A DNA stretch of 6,320 bases from positions 1 to 6,320 of the forward strand of contig CALHUZ010000244.1 of NCBI GenBank assembly GCA_938039305.1, read 5' to 3'. Source of the stretch: an uncultured Saprospiraceae bacterium (GTDB lineage Bacteria; Bacteroidota; Bacteroidia; Chitinophagales; Saprospiraceae). Shown piece by piece: positions 1 to 4,931 of the stretch (the stretch's first letter is position 1; the number at the start of each line of letters is the position of its first letter). The position numbers and the translations under genes were made by a program. The notes below the pieces were generated by a model, which ran no database searches, had not been told where the DNA came from, and saw nothing but the letters and a program-made list of their open reading frames with translations.

Positions 1-551
1 GCTATCTGTTGCGATAAGGTTGTGGTTAATGTTTCAATTGCTCCCTTTGTGATGGCATAGGCTATCTCATTTGGCATCTGACCGAGTGATTGACCAGAAG
101 ACATATTGATGATTCTTCCACCTTCTTGGTACCTGAATCGCTTCACAAATCCGACAGTTAAAAGTGTAGTCGCTCTTAAATTTATCTGATAGTGCTTGTC
201 CAACTCTTGTGCAGAGATCGTCTCTATACTCGTCTCGGTGCTATAGGTTGCATTGTTAACGAGCACATGCGGGTTCCCCAGCTTTTCTTCTACATGACCA
301 AATAGACTTTCAATAGAATCCTCATGCGACAGATCTAACTCTAAGTGCTCACACCTCACACCACAACTCCTGATCTCATCAGCAATGCGTTGTGGTTCAT
401 CGGCTCCTACCTTCCAAGGCATCTGATCATCATAGGCCTTCCAATAAGTAAAGAATATATCAAAGTCGCGCTTTGCTAATTCTATACAGATCGCTCGACC
501 GATTCCTTTCAATCTACTTACTCCTGTAACTATTGCAATCTTTCTTTTCAT
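1..551 (-). CDS. SDR family NAD(P)-dependent oxidoreductase (partial, C-terminus outside window)
   Basis: This is a classical short-chain dehydrogenase/reductase of the FabG-like group, a cytoplasmic NAD(P)(H)-dependent oxidoreductase. The first 183 residues are visible. The cofactor glycine motif TGVSRLKGIG is at residues 9-18 and is slightly longer than the usual TGxxxGIG. NNA is at 99-101, the structural Asn is N124 (YQINLRAT), the catalytic Ser is in NMSSGQS (151-152), and the active-site YxxxK is YAITK at 165-169. The catalytic set is therefore complete. A Trp-rich stretch after beta-2 (FTYWKAYDDQMPW, 34-46) is recalled from a subgroup of bacterial SDRs of unassigned substrate. The ATG at 549-551 is chosen because the Rossmann strand KIAIVTG begins three residues later. 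The gene is divergent from the arsR-like gene and separated from it by 143 bp, so shared control is possible. The substrate cannot be told, and roughly the last quarter of the protein is missing. Confidence 0.93.
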   Translation of the reverse strand, partial: MKRKIAIVTGVSRLKGIGRAICIELAKRDFDIFFTYWKAYDDQMPWKVGADEPQRIADEIRSCGVRCEHLELDLSHEDSIESLFGHVEEKLGNPHVLVNNATYSTETSIETISAQELDKHYQINLRATTLLTVGFVKRFRYQEGGRIINMSSGQSLGQMPNEIAYAITKGAIETLTTTLSQQI

Positions 552-585
552 TAGAGCGACTTCGTTTCGGATTAACTTCTCAGGA

Positions 586-593
586 CAAGAATA
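586..593 (-). promoter_or_regulatory. possible -7 box of the SDR gene
   Basis: On the minus strand this reads TATTCTTG, one mismatch from the Bacteroidota -7 element TAnnTTTG, and lies 34 nt before the SDR start codon. No convincing TTTG -33 element is present at the expected spacing, so this is a weak call. The flanking stretch 597-618 holds short overlapping inverted repeats (CATAT-C-ATATG and ATATG-N6-CATAT) that could be regulator half-sites or simply AT-rich chance. Confidence 0.22.
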
Positions 594-662
594 AGGCATA
601 TCATATGAATGTGCATATCCTAAGTCAAAAAATAGAAAGAGCAAATAACGTATCGTATATCG

Positions 663-679
663 CTAATGTATTATATTAG
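663..679. promoter_or_regulatory. imperfect palindrome, likely operator of the arsR-like gene
   Basis: CTAATGTATTATATTAG is a 17-bp near-palindrome with only one unpaired position per arm (668 against 674) around the central T. It ends 15 bp before the arsR-like start codon. Its right half contains TATATTAG (672-679), which resembles the Bacteroidota -7 element TAnnTTTG, so a bound repressor would cover the promoter. ArsR-family repressors are winged-helix dimers that commonly bind such AT-rich palindromes upstream of their own gene. The assignment as an operator is inferred from position and symmetry. Confidence 0.5.
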
Positions 680-694
680 TTCTATACTTGTATC

Positions 695-1009
695 ATGAAG
701 ATGAAGAAAGAGCTTAATATCGAAGGATCACAAATAGCCATAGACATAGCTCAAGTTGCTGATGCTTTAGCTCATCCAGTACGTGTCTCTTTGTTGAAAT
801 ATGTGAAGGATAAAAACAAAGTCAGAAACGATGTATGTAACAAAGACTTAGTAGCACACTTTCCTTATAGTCAATCAAGCCTATCCCAGCACGTTAAAAA
901 ATTAAAAGATGTTGGCTTGTTTACCGTAGAACAAAAAGATAGGTTCAGTTTTTATTCAGTGGACAAGAAAACCCTAAATAAATTTATAACAACGCTTCGC
1001 AAACTATAA
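695..1009 (+). CDS. ArsR-type winged-helix transcriptional regulator
   Basis: This small (104 aa) DNA-binding repressor belongs to the ArsR/SmtB superfamily, which act as dimers and leave DNA when a metal, metalloid or redox signal is bound. The DALAHPVRVSLLKYV segment (23-37) is the typical ArsR alpha-1/alpha-2 signature. Residues 57-76 (PYSQSSLSQHVKKLKDVGLF) form the helix-turn-helix, followed by a beta-wing (FTVEQKDRFSFYSVD, 76-90). The ELCVCDL metal site of classical ArsR is replaced by DVCNKDL (46-52), so C48 is the only cysteine and a three-Cys arsenite site is absent. The inducer may therefore be different, or may act through a single reactive thiol in each subunit. Either ATG 695 or ATG 701 could start the protein. 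There is no Shine-Dalgarno. The flavoprotein gene follows after 45 bp without a visible terminator and is probably cotranscribed. Confidence 0.93.
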   Translation: MKMKKELNIEGSQIAIDIAQVADALAHPVRVSLLKYVKDKNKVRNDVCNKDLVAHFPYSQSSLSQHVKKLKDVGLFTVEQKDRFSFYSVDKKTLNKFITTLRKL

Positions 1010-1054
1010 TCTATAGCCCCTTCATAGCTCCTCTATTCATTATAACGAATACAA

Positions 1055-2170
1055 ATGATCGATATAAATAAAGCTAACTATACCAAAGTAGTAATCATAG
1101 GTGCAGGGCCAATTGGATTAGCTATGGCTTCAAGATTACATCATCATGATATACCTTTTATAATTATAGAAAAAGGTGACTCACCAGGTGCTAACATGAT
1201 GGACTGGGGGCATGTCCCTTTGTTCACAAGTTGGCCAGAGAGTGTGGATGCATTTAGCATAGAAATACTTAAGAAACATGGATTAGGAATGGAGCTTCCT
1301 ATTGAGTATCCCACAGGTAGTTCATTTACAAAAGACTATCTCTTTAGAATAACAGAGTTATTTTCAGCTGAGCAATTACTACTTAAGACTGAAGTAGTTT
1401 CTATCAAGCATAAAAATAAAGAGTTTACGATTTCATACCATCAAGGTGGCCAAGAACTTAACATCCGATGTGATCAAGTCATAGATGCATCAGGTACATG
1501 GGCTACACCAAAATCAATCATTTCTTATGGAGCAACTGAATTGGACGACCTAATCTACTCAGGCATACCTGATCAAGGTTTCATCTCTTCATTGAAAGAC
1601 GGAGATAATATAGCCGTCATTGGCAATGGCCATTCTGCGATGAACTCTATACTCGCATTGGCAGAGCAGCCATCGCTGCAGATCAATTGGATCATCAGAG
1701 GGGTACAACCAAAATTTGGATTAAGCCAAGTAGGTGGAAGGAGTGCTCTTCTCGAAAGTCAAGTCCAAGAATTTATAAAGAATGAAAGAGTACAATTGAC
1801 ACCTTCGTTTAACATAGAAACTATAAACGTTGATAATAGCTCACTTACGTTAAAATCAAAAGATGGTAAAAGTTTCTCAAATATCAATTACTTGATTTCC
1901 AATATAGGTGCGAAACCAGATTATAAATTGATCAACAATTTTGACGTCGCTCTTGACGCACGATACCAATGCCCCATACATCTGGCAGATAAGGCGAACC
2001 CTTCAGTAAATAGCTGTGACACGGTATCTTATCAACTATCTGATACATACGTAACTGATATTAACTACTTTGTAGTAGGTTCAAAAAGCTTCGGAAGTGC
2101 TTCTAACTTTCTTCTTTCAAAGGGCTATAAGATTCTTGATCAGTTACTTCTGAAGATACTCCGAGAGTAG
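1055..2170 (+). CDS. FAD/NAD(P)-binding flavoprotein, ArsR-associated type
   Basis: This is a soluble 371-residue flavoprotein with two dinucleotide-binding folds. The N-terminal FAD motif is VVIIGAGPIGLAMA (12-25) with the acidic end of beta-2 at E39. DASGTW (144-149) is the ATG-like motif of flavin oxidoreductases. IAVIGNGHSA (186-195) is the second, NAD(P)-type glycine motif, and NIGAKPD (283-289) is near the second FAD contact. This layout fits the flavin monooxygenase/thioredoxin-reductase-like superfamily. The sequence WGHVPLFTSW (51-60) and the C-terminal NPSVNSCDTV...GSKSFG (315-347) match, from memory, a flavoprotein group often encoded beside ArsR regulators in arsenic islands and elsewhere. 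C321 in this motif could be redox-active, but no CxxC pair is present. The reaction is unknown. A leaderless-like AT-rich spacer precedes the ATG. It is presumably controlled by the preceding repressor. Confidence 0.87.
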   Translation: MIDINKANYTKVVIIGAGPIGLAMASRLHHHDIPFIIIEKGDSPGANMMDWGHVPLFTSWPESVDAFSIEILKKHGLGMELPIEYPTGSSFTKDYLFRITELFSAEQLLLKTEVVSIKHKNKEFTISYHQGGQELNIRCDQVIDASGTWATPKSIISYGATELDDLIYSGIPDQGFISSLKDGDNIAVIGNGHSAMNSILALAEQPSLQINWIIRGVQPKFGLSQVGGRSALLESQVQEFIKNERVQLTPSFNIETINVDNSSLTLKSKDGKSFSNINYLISNIGAKPDYKLINNFDVALDARYQCPIHLADKANPSVNSCDTVSYQLSDTYVTDINYFVVGSKSFGSASNFLLSKGYKILDQLLLKILRE

Positions 2171-2234
2171 AAGTTCCTTTTTCTTTATTACTCTATTAGG
2201 TTTATTAATCCAACTCGACAATTGAATCATCAAC

Positions 2235-2453
2235 CTAACTATTGGTGAAGGTGCATAGACAACATACTCTTTCATATTTGAAAATCTCTTCAAGCCCTTC
2301 AACAAGAATGGGTTTAAGAAAGAAATCTTTCTTTGCTATAGTCTTTTCAGTAAAGCAGCCTTTGATAAGATCTATCTCCTCGGTTGAGAATCTAAATTTT
2401 GATTCGAGATATGTACTAAGGTTGTTCGCCATTTTTTTCTTTAGATCACTCAA
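2235..2453 (-). pseudogene. N-terminal stump of a Crp/Fnr-family regulator
   Basis: The open frame has an ATG at 2430-2432 (65 codons) or a TTG at 2451-2453 (72 codons). Its first part, LSTYLESKFRFSTEEIDLIKGCFTEKTIAKKDFFLK, matches the start of Bacteroidota Crp/Fnr proteins: helical N-cap, 'FS.EEI..I...F..KT..KKDFFL', and entry into the cyclic-nucleotide-binding beta-barrel. After FFLK the similarity ends. The following KPILVEGLEEIF...CCLCTFTNS does not read as the barrel, and neither the rest of the sensor domain nor the C-terminal HTH is found before the next gene. A full family member is about 190-230 aa, so this is most likely a decayed or deleted gene. In another frame, a stretch reading KGLKRFS could be a further shifted remnant, but this is too short to trust. 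A separate function as a small protein is possible but less likely. Confidence 0.6.
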
Positions 2454-2551
2454 GGTAAATATAATTTAGAACTGAAAAGGGCAACGAATGTGAATGACCA
2501 ATCCTGTTGTTGTAATGGTTTTTGGTAATGAGTGAACATGCTCTGCGAGAC

Positions 2552-2573
2552 TTGAGTGACTAAAGTCACTCAA
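2552..2573. promoter_or_regulatory. perfect palindrome with CRP-type core, likely operator
   Basis: The arm TTGAGTGACT (2552-2561) is followed by AA and then by its exact complement AGTCACTCAA (2564-2573). The inner part reads GTGA (2556-2559), six bases, TCAC (2566-2569), which is the core of the CRP consensus TGTGA-N6-TCACA. The outer TTGA...TCAA recalls Fnr sites. It lies 98-120 bp upstream of the Crp/Fnr stump. Extra copies of the arm sequence are nearby: TGAGTGA at 2529-2535 and TCACTCAA at 2446-2453. No T-run follows on either strand, so a terminator is unlikely. Binding by a Crp/Fnr protein is inferred from the pattern only. Confidence 0.5.
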
Positions 2574-2605
2574 TGAACGAACGACAAACTACTGCTTGTC
2601 GATGT

Positions 2606-2690
2606 GGAGCAAGAAAGCTTTTGCGCTATTCATATACCGAAAGTTTAAACCTTCGTCTATTGGTATATCGCCCCTCTGGGGCTTGCAATA
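2606..2690. repeat. folded REP-like intergenic element
   Basis: This stretch folds on itself. ATATACC (2632-2638) pairs with GGTATAT (2662-2668). Inside it sits CGAAAGTTTAAACCTTCG (2638-2655), an 18-bp palindrome with one mismatched pair. It is followed at once by a GC-rich hairpin GCCCC-TCT-GGGGC (2670-2682) in an otherwise AT-rich spacer. A GCCCC(N3)GGGGC hairpin joined to an AT-rich tail is recalled from dispersed intergenic repeats in Bacteroidota genomes, so a REP-like element is the best guess. The hairpin is about 37 nt beyond the DUF2911 stop codon and could also stabilise the 3' end of that mRNA. It lacks the U-run of an intrinsic terminator. Confidence 0.42.
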
Positions 2691-2719
2691 ATTATGCTTT
2701 GAACAATTTGCTTTACGAC

Positions 2720-3568
2720 CTACTTACCTTTTAGCTCTTCTAACAATTTCTCACACTCAGTTATCAAATAATTATTCTGCGTTTCTTGAGCAAGTTTTAG
2801 AGATAGTTCAATATTTTTTAAAGCTTCCTTTTTGTTACCCATTTTATGAAGGATAGCACCATAACTATGATAGTCCCATGCATTCAATGTTTCTTTAAGA
2901 CTCATTGCTAACTCTTTCAATTCTTTAGCTTTGTCCAGTTCAATTCCCCTTTGATAATAATAACTTGCTGCTATACTATAATCAAATACATTCTGCTTGA
3001 ATTCTACTTCAATCTTCTTTTCCATAGCCTCTCTTGTAAAGAACGAAATAGGAATTCTAACTCCAGTTCTTTCCCAATCGATACCGAGATCTGCCGTGGT
3101 CTCAGTGAGATTATAAAAGTTTATAACCAGCGCCTCCGCAACATCGACTCTTTCTAAGACAGGCACAGTTGTAAGATATATAAGCTTAGTAGAATCGATA
3201 GGATTAGGAACATCCAGATTGTTTATATCAGTATACAAGTAAATCTCCCATTCACTTTTCATCGGCTTAGTGATCAAAGCATACTTTCCATCTTCAACTT
3301 CCGTCTCACCGATCTTTATTCTATGATCAAAAGCCAAAGTTGTATTCTCGTTGGCTCCAGTCCTCCAAAACTTTCCATAAGGAACAAGTGCTCCAAATAC
3401 TTTCCTATCATTCATTTGAGGTCTGGAAAATTCTAATATCATGTCTGTCATGCCCACCCTTTGCTCTATCTTCTGAGCTGGGCTTAATCTTAAGTATTCC
3501 ACTTGAGCATGACAAATGATGCTTGAAGCAAATAATACAACAAGAACTAATAGCATCTTAGAATTCAT
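2720..3568 (-). CDS. secreted DUF2911 domain protein with TPR-like C-terminal region
   Basis: This is an exported protein of unknown function, typical of Bacteroidota. Starting at the ATG 3566-3568 it has 282 residues and opens with a signal peptide (MNSKMLLVLVVLFASSIICHA, probable cut between A21 and Q22). The DUF2911 domain (PF11138 family) spans about residues 28-115, with SPAQ, the SRP motif at 48-50 and the hallmark VPYGKFWRTGANENT (62-76). A mainly beta region follows to about 175. Residues 195-280 are helical and look like two or three TPR-type repeats (YYYQRGIELDKAKELKELAM; HKMGNKKEALKNIELSLKLA). An in-frame ATG at 3620-3622, overlapping the end of the preceding acetyltransferase gene by 8 nt, would add 18 polar residues before the signal peptide. 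The internal start is preferred because it gives a normal signal sequence. It is the last gene of a three-gene operon. Confidence 0.9.
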   Translation of the reverse strand: MNSKMLLVLVVLFASSIICHAQVEYLRLSPAQKIEQRVGMTDMILEFSRPQMNDRKVFGALVPYGKFWRTGANENTTLAFDHRIKIGETEVEDGKYALITKPMKSEWEIYLYTDINNLDVPNPIDSTKLIYLTTVPVLERVDVAEALVINFYNLTETTADLGIDWERTGVRIPISFFTREAMEKKIEVEFKQNVFDYSIAASYYYQRGIELDKAKELKELAMSLKETLNAWDYHSYGAILHKMGNKKEALKNIELSLKLAQETQNNYLITECEKLLEELKGK

Positions 3569-3614
3569 TCTTACGTTTTTATTGTCTAATAATTGAGTTA
3601 CCAAACAGTACTCA

Positions 3615-4157
3615 TTACTCATTTAGCCTAATCCATTCACTCTCAGTAATCCTAAAAATATTAACAGCATTCCCTTTATAATTAGTTTGCTTGGTTTTCT
3701 TCATTCCATTTTTAATCGCCACTTTCTCAGAAGGAGTATTCGTTATGCTGATTATAGATATCAAACTTTCAGCGTACTTTCTTTCGAAAGCAACATCCAT
3801 ACATTTTTTTGCCGCTTCAGTAGCAAATCCACGATTCCAAAATTCAGACAATAGCGAATATCCTATTTCGAGCTCTGTAACCTCGTCTACTGTTTGAACC
3901 AATAGACCACAATGTCCGATTAGCTTGCCGCTTTCCTCTTCGACCAAAGCATTCATACCACCCATGTCATTCTCATATCTACGAAATTGTGTTTCATACC
4001 ACTGTTCGCACTCTACCTTGGGCGACTTCCTCGTTGTATTCCAATGTAACGAAGTCTCTGGGTTCGCATGAAACTTTAGCCAACTATCAAAATCAGATAA
4101 TGCTATTTTTCGAAATAAAATCCGTTCACTTCTCTCGCCTTCAAGTAAATACTTCAT
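3615..4157 (-). CDS. GNAT family N-acetyltransferase (RimJ/RimL type)
   Basis: This is a 180-residue cytoplasmic acetyl-CoA-dependent N-acetyltransferase of the Acetyltransf_3 / RimJ-RimL branch, which acetylates protein N-termini, amino sugars or small amines. The N-terminal SERILFRKIALSDFDSWLKF (10-29) is the usual 'L.LR.....D.....' opening. GKLIGHCGLL (77-86) is beta-4, and ELEIGYSLLSEFWNRGFATEA (95-115) is motif A. In it, NRGFA (108-112) corresponds to the (R/Q)xxGxG/A pyrophosphate-binding loop, with A in the last position as is common. ITNTPSEKVAIKNGMKK (138-154) is the motif-B region, with the usual N..S..V..KNG pattern. The ATG at 4155-4157 lies 25 bp after the pentapeptide gene, and its stop codon overlaps an alternative start of the DUF2911 gene, so the three are probably one transcript. 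The substrate cannot be predicted. Confidence 0.92.
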   Translation of the reverse strand: MKYLLEGERSERILFRKIALSDFDSWLKFHANPETSLHWNTTRKSPKVECEQWYETQFRRYENDMGGMNALVEEESGKLIGHCGLLVQTVDEVTELEIGYSLLSEFWNRGFATEAAKKCMDVAFERKYAESLISIISITNTPSEKVAIKNGMKKTKQTNYKGNAVNIFRITESEWIRLNE

Positions 4158-4182
4158 CTGTTCTTGTCTCTCTTCTTAGTGA

Positions 4183-4749
4183 TCACTTTATTTCAATATT
4201 ATACTTCTCCAACAGTCCCACAATTCCATCTTGTGAGAATATCGCTCCTTTCATCCGATTCATTTCTGGATCGATAGAATAACCATAAGAGGTACTAAAG
4301 TCAGTTTTTTCGATAATCGTTTGTTCAAAAATTGTTCTATTCAAGTCACATTCATCAAAGGTAGCTTCAGACAAATCACATTCTGAAAAATCTACTTCTT
4401 GCAGCTGAGTGTCTTTAAAGAGCGTCTTTCTTATTTTACTCTGAAGAAAAGAAGAGTGATTAAGCGTGCAGCCTTCAAATTCAAATGAAAGAAGAAATTC
4501 ATTACAACTCTCAAATTGGATACCCAACATCTTGCAATCCTTGAACTTCACACCTTGAAACGAAGTTTGATGCAACAACACGCCACTAAGATTACAATCC
4601 ACAAACTCGCACTGTATGAATCTAACTTCTGATAGTTGAGAGTTTGTAAAGTTGCAATTCATGAATCTACAGCCTTCATAATCGCCAATCGCAAGAGCAA
4701 TCTCCGTATAGTCTCGCTGTTCAAATATTTGCTCTTCTATATATTCCAT
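4183..4749 (-). CDS. pentapeptide-repeat protein, Qnr/MfpA/McbG-like
   Basis: This is a 188-residue cytoplasmic protein made almost wholly of pentapeptide repeats, which fold as a right-handed quadrilateral beta-helix. Central hydrophobic residues occur every five positions from F29 to F79 (for example CRFMN, CNFTN, SQLSE, VRFIQ). The phase then shifts by two residues around 82-85 (CNEF), and the repeats resume through to F151 (VDFSE, CDLSE, ATFDE, CDLNR). The C-terminal tail (IDPEMNRMKGAIFSQDGIVGLLEKYNIEI) recalls the dimerising tail of Qnr-like proteins. Qnr and MfpA mimic DNA and protect gyrase from quinolones, and McbG protects it from microcin B17. Whether this protein does so is not known, because many chromosomal relatives have no proven role. 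The start at 4749 is supported by a Shine-Dalgarno (AGAGGA, about 5 nt before the ATG). It heads the minus-strand operon. Confidence 0.92.
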   Translation of the reverse strand: MEYIEEQIFEQRDYTEIALAIGDYEGCRFMNCNFTNSQLSEVRFIQCEFVDCNLSGVLLHQTSFQGVKFKDCKMLGIQFESCNEFLLSFEFEGCTLNHSSFLQSKIRKTLFKDTQLQEVDFSECDLSEATFDECDLNRTIFEQTIIEKTDFSTSYGYSIDPEMNRMKGAIFSQDGIVGLLEKYNIEIK

Positions 4750-4753
4750 TTCT

Positions 4754-4763
4754 TCCTCTTAAC
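4754..4763 (-). promoter_or_regulatory. Shine-Dalgarno of the pentapeptide gene
   Basis: On the minus strand the sequence before the ATG reads TTAAGAGGAAGAAATG. The AGAGGA is complementary to the 16S tail and correctly spaced. It is the clearest ribosome-binding site in the window, where most genes have none, and it fixes the start at 4749. Confidence 0.55.
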
Positions 4764-4767
4764 TACT

Positions 4768-4775
4768 CCAAGATA
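4768..4775 (-). promoter_or_regulatory. possible -7 box of the pentapeptide operon
   Basis: On the minus strand this reads TATCTTGG, one mismatch from TAnnTTTG, 18 nt before the pentapeptide start codon. A TTG occurs 13 nt upstream, which is shorter than the usual 19-20 nt spacing to the -33 element, so the call is weak. Confidence 0.25.
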
Positions 4776-4843
4776 TAGATTATACATACAACGAGAACTC
4801 CGTCTTGAAACTTATCATTTCGAGTCATATAATCGCTACTGAA

Positions 4844-4870
4844 TTGGATGAACACACTTTGATCATCCAA
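4844..4870. repeat. 8-bp inverted repeat in the divergent promoter region
   Basis: TTGGATGA (4844-4851) and its exact complement TCATCCAA (4863-4870) flank 11 bases. It lies in the 182-bp spacer between the divergent pentapeptide and hydrolase genes, 61 bp before the hydrolase start and 94 bp before the pentapeptide start. It could be a two-site operator (centres 19 bp apart, about two helical turns) or a hairpin. No T-run follows, so it is not a terminator. Regulator unknown. Confidence 0.33.
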
Positions 4871-4903
4871 ACCATATAATCAATCTAATATCCGTCATCC
4901 TTG

Positions 4904-4911
4904 TATCTTAG
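4904..4911 (+). promoter_or_regulatory. possible -7 box of the alpha/beta hydrolase gene
   Basis: TATCTTAG resembles the Bacteroidota -7 element TAnnTTTG with one mismatch and sits 20 nt before the hydrolase ATG, in an appropriate position for a short leader. No TTTG is found at the normal -33 spacing. The same octamer occurs upstream of the gene at 6054. Confidence 0.35.
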
Positions 4912-4931
4912 CTCTTAGATAACGAAACCAC

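Noticed and set aside
2196..2238. Inverted repeat TTAGGTT / AACCTAA after the flavoprotein gene, considered as a terminator
   Set aside because: The arms are only 7 bp of AT-rich sequence with a 29-base loop and no following T-run, so they are not a convincing terminator.
2242..2469. Plus-strand 75-codon frame opposite the Crp/Fnr stump
   Set aside because: It is the antisense shadow of the minus-strand frame, which has recognisable Crp/Fnr sequence. The plus-strand translation shows no family pattern.
2670..2682. GCCCC/GGGGC hairpin considered as an intrinsic terminator of the minus-strand operon
   Set aside because: The stem is only 5 bp, and on the minus strand it is followed by GATATACC, not a T-run. 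It fits better as part of a REP-like repeat.
2171..2719. Possible insertion sequence or integration scar around the broken Crp gene
   Set aside because: No transposase remnant, terminal inverted repeats with target duplication, tRNA or att-like direct repeats could be found there.
4178..4187. Perfect 10-bp palindrome AGTGATCACT at the pentapeptide stop codon
   Set aside because: Palindromes of this length are expected by chance several times in a window of this size. It does not extend, and it lies inside an operon rather than at a promoter.
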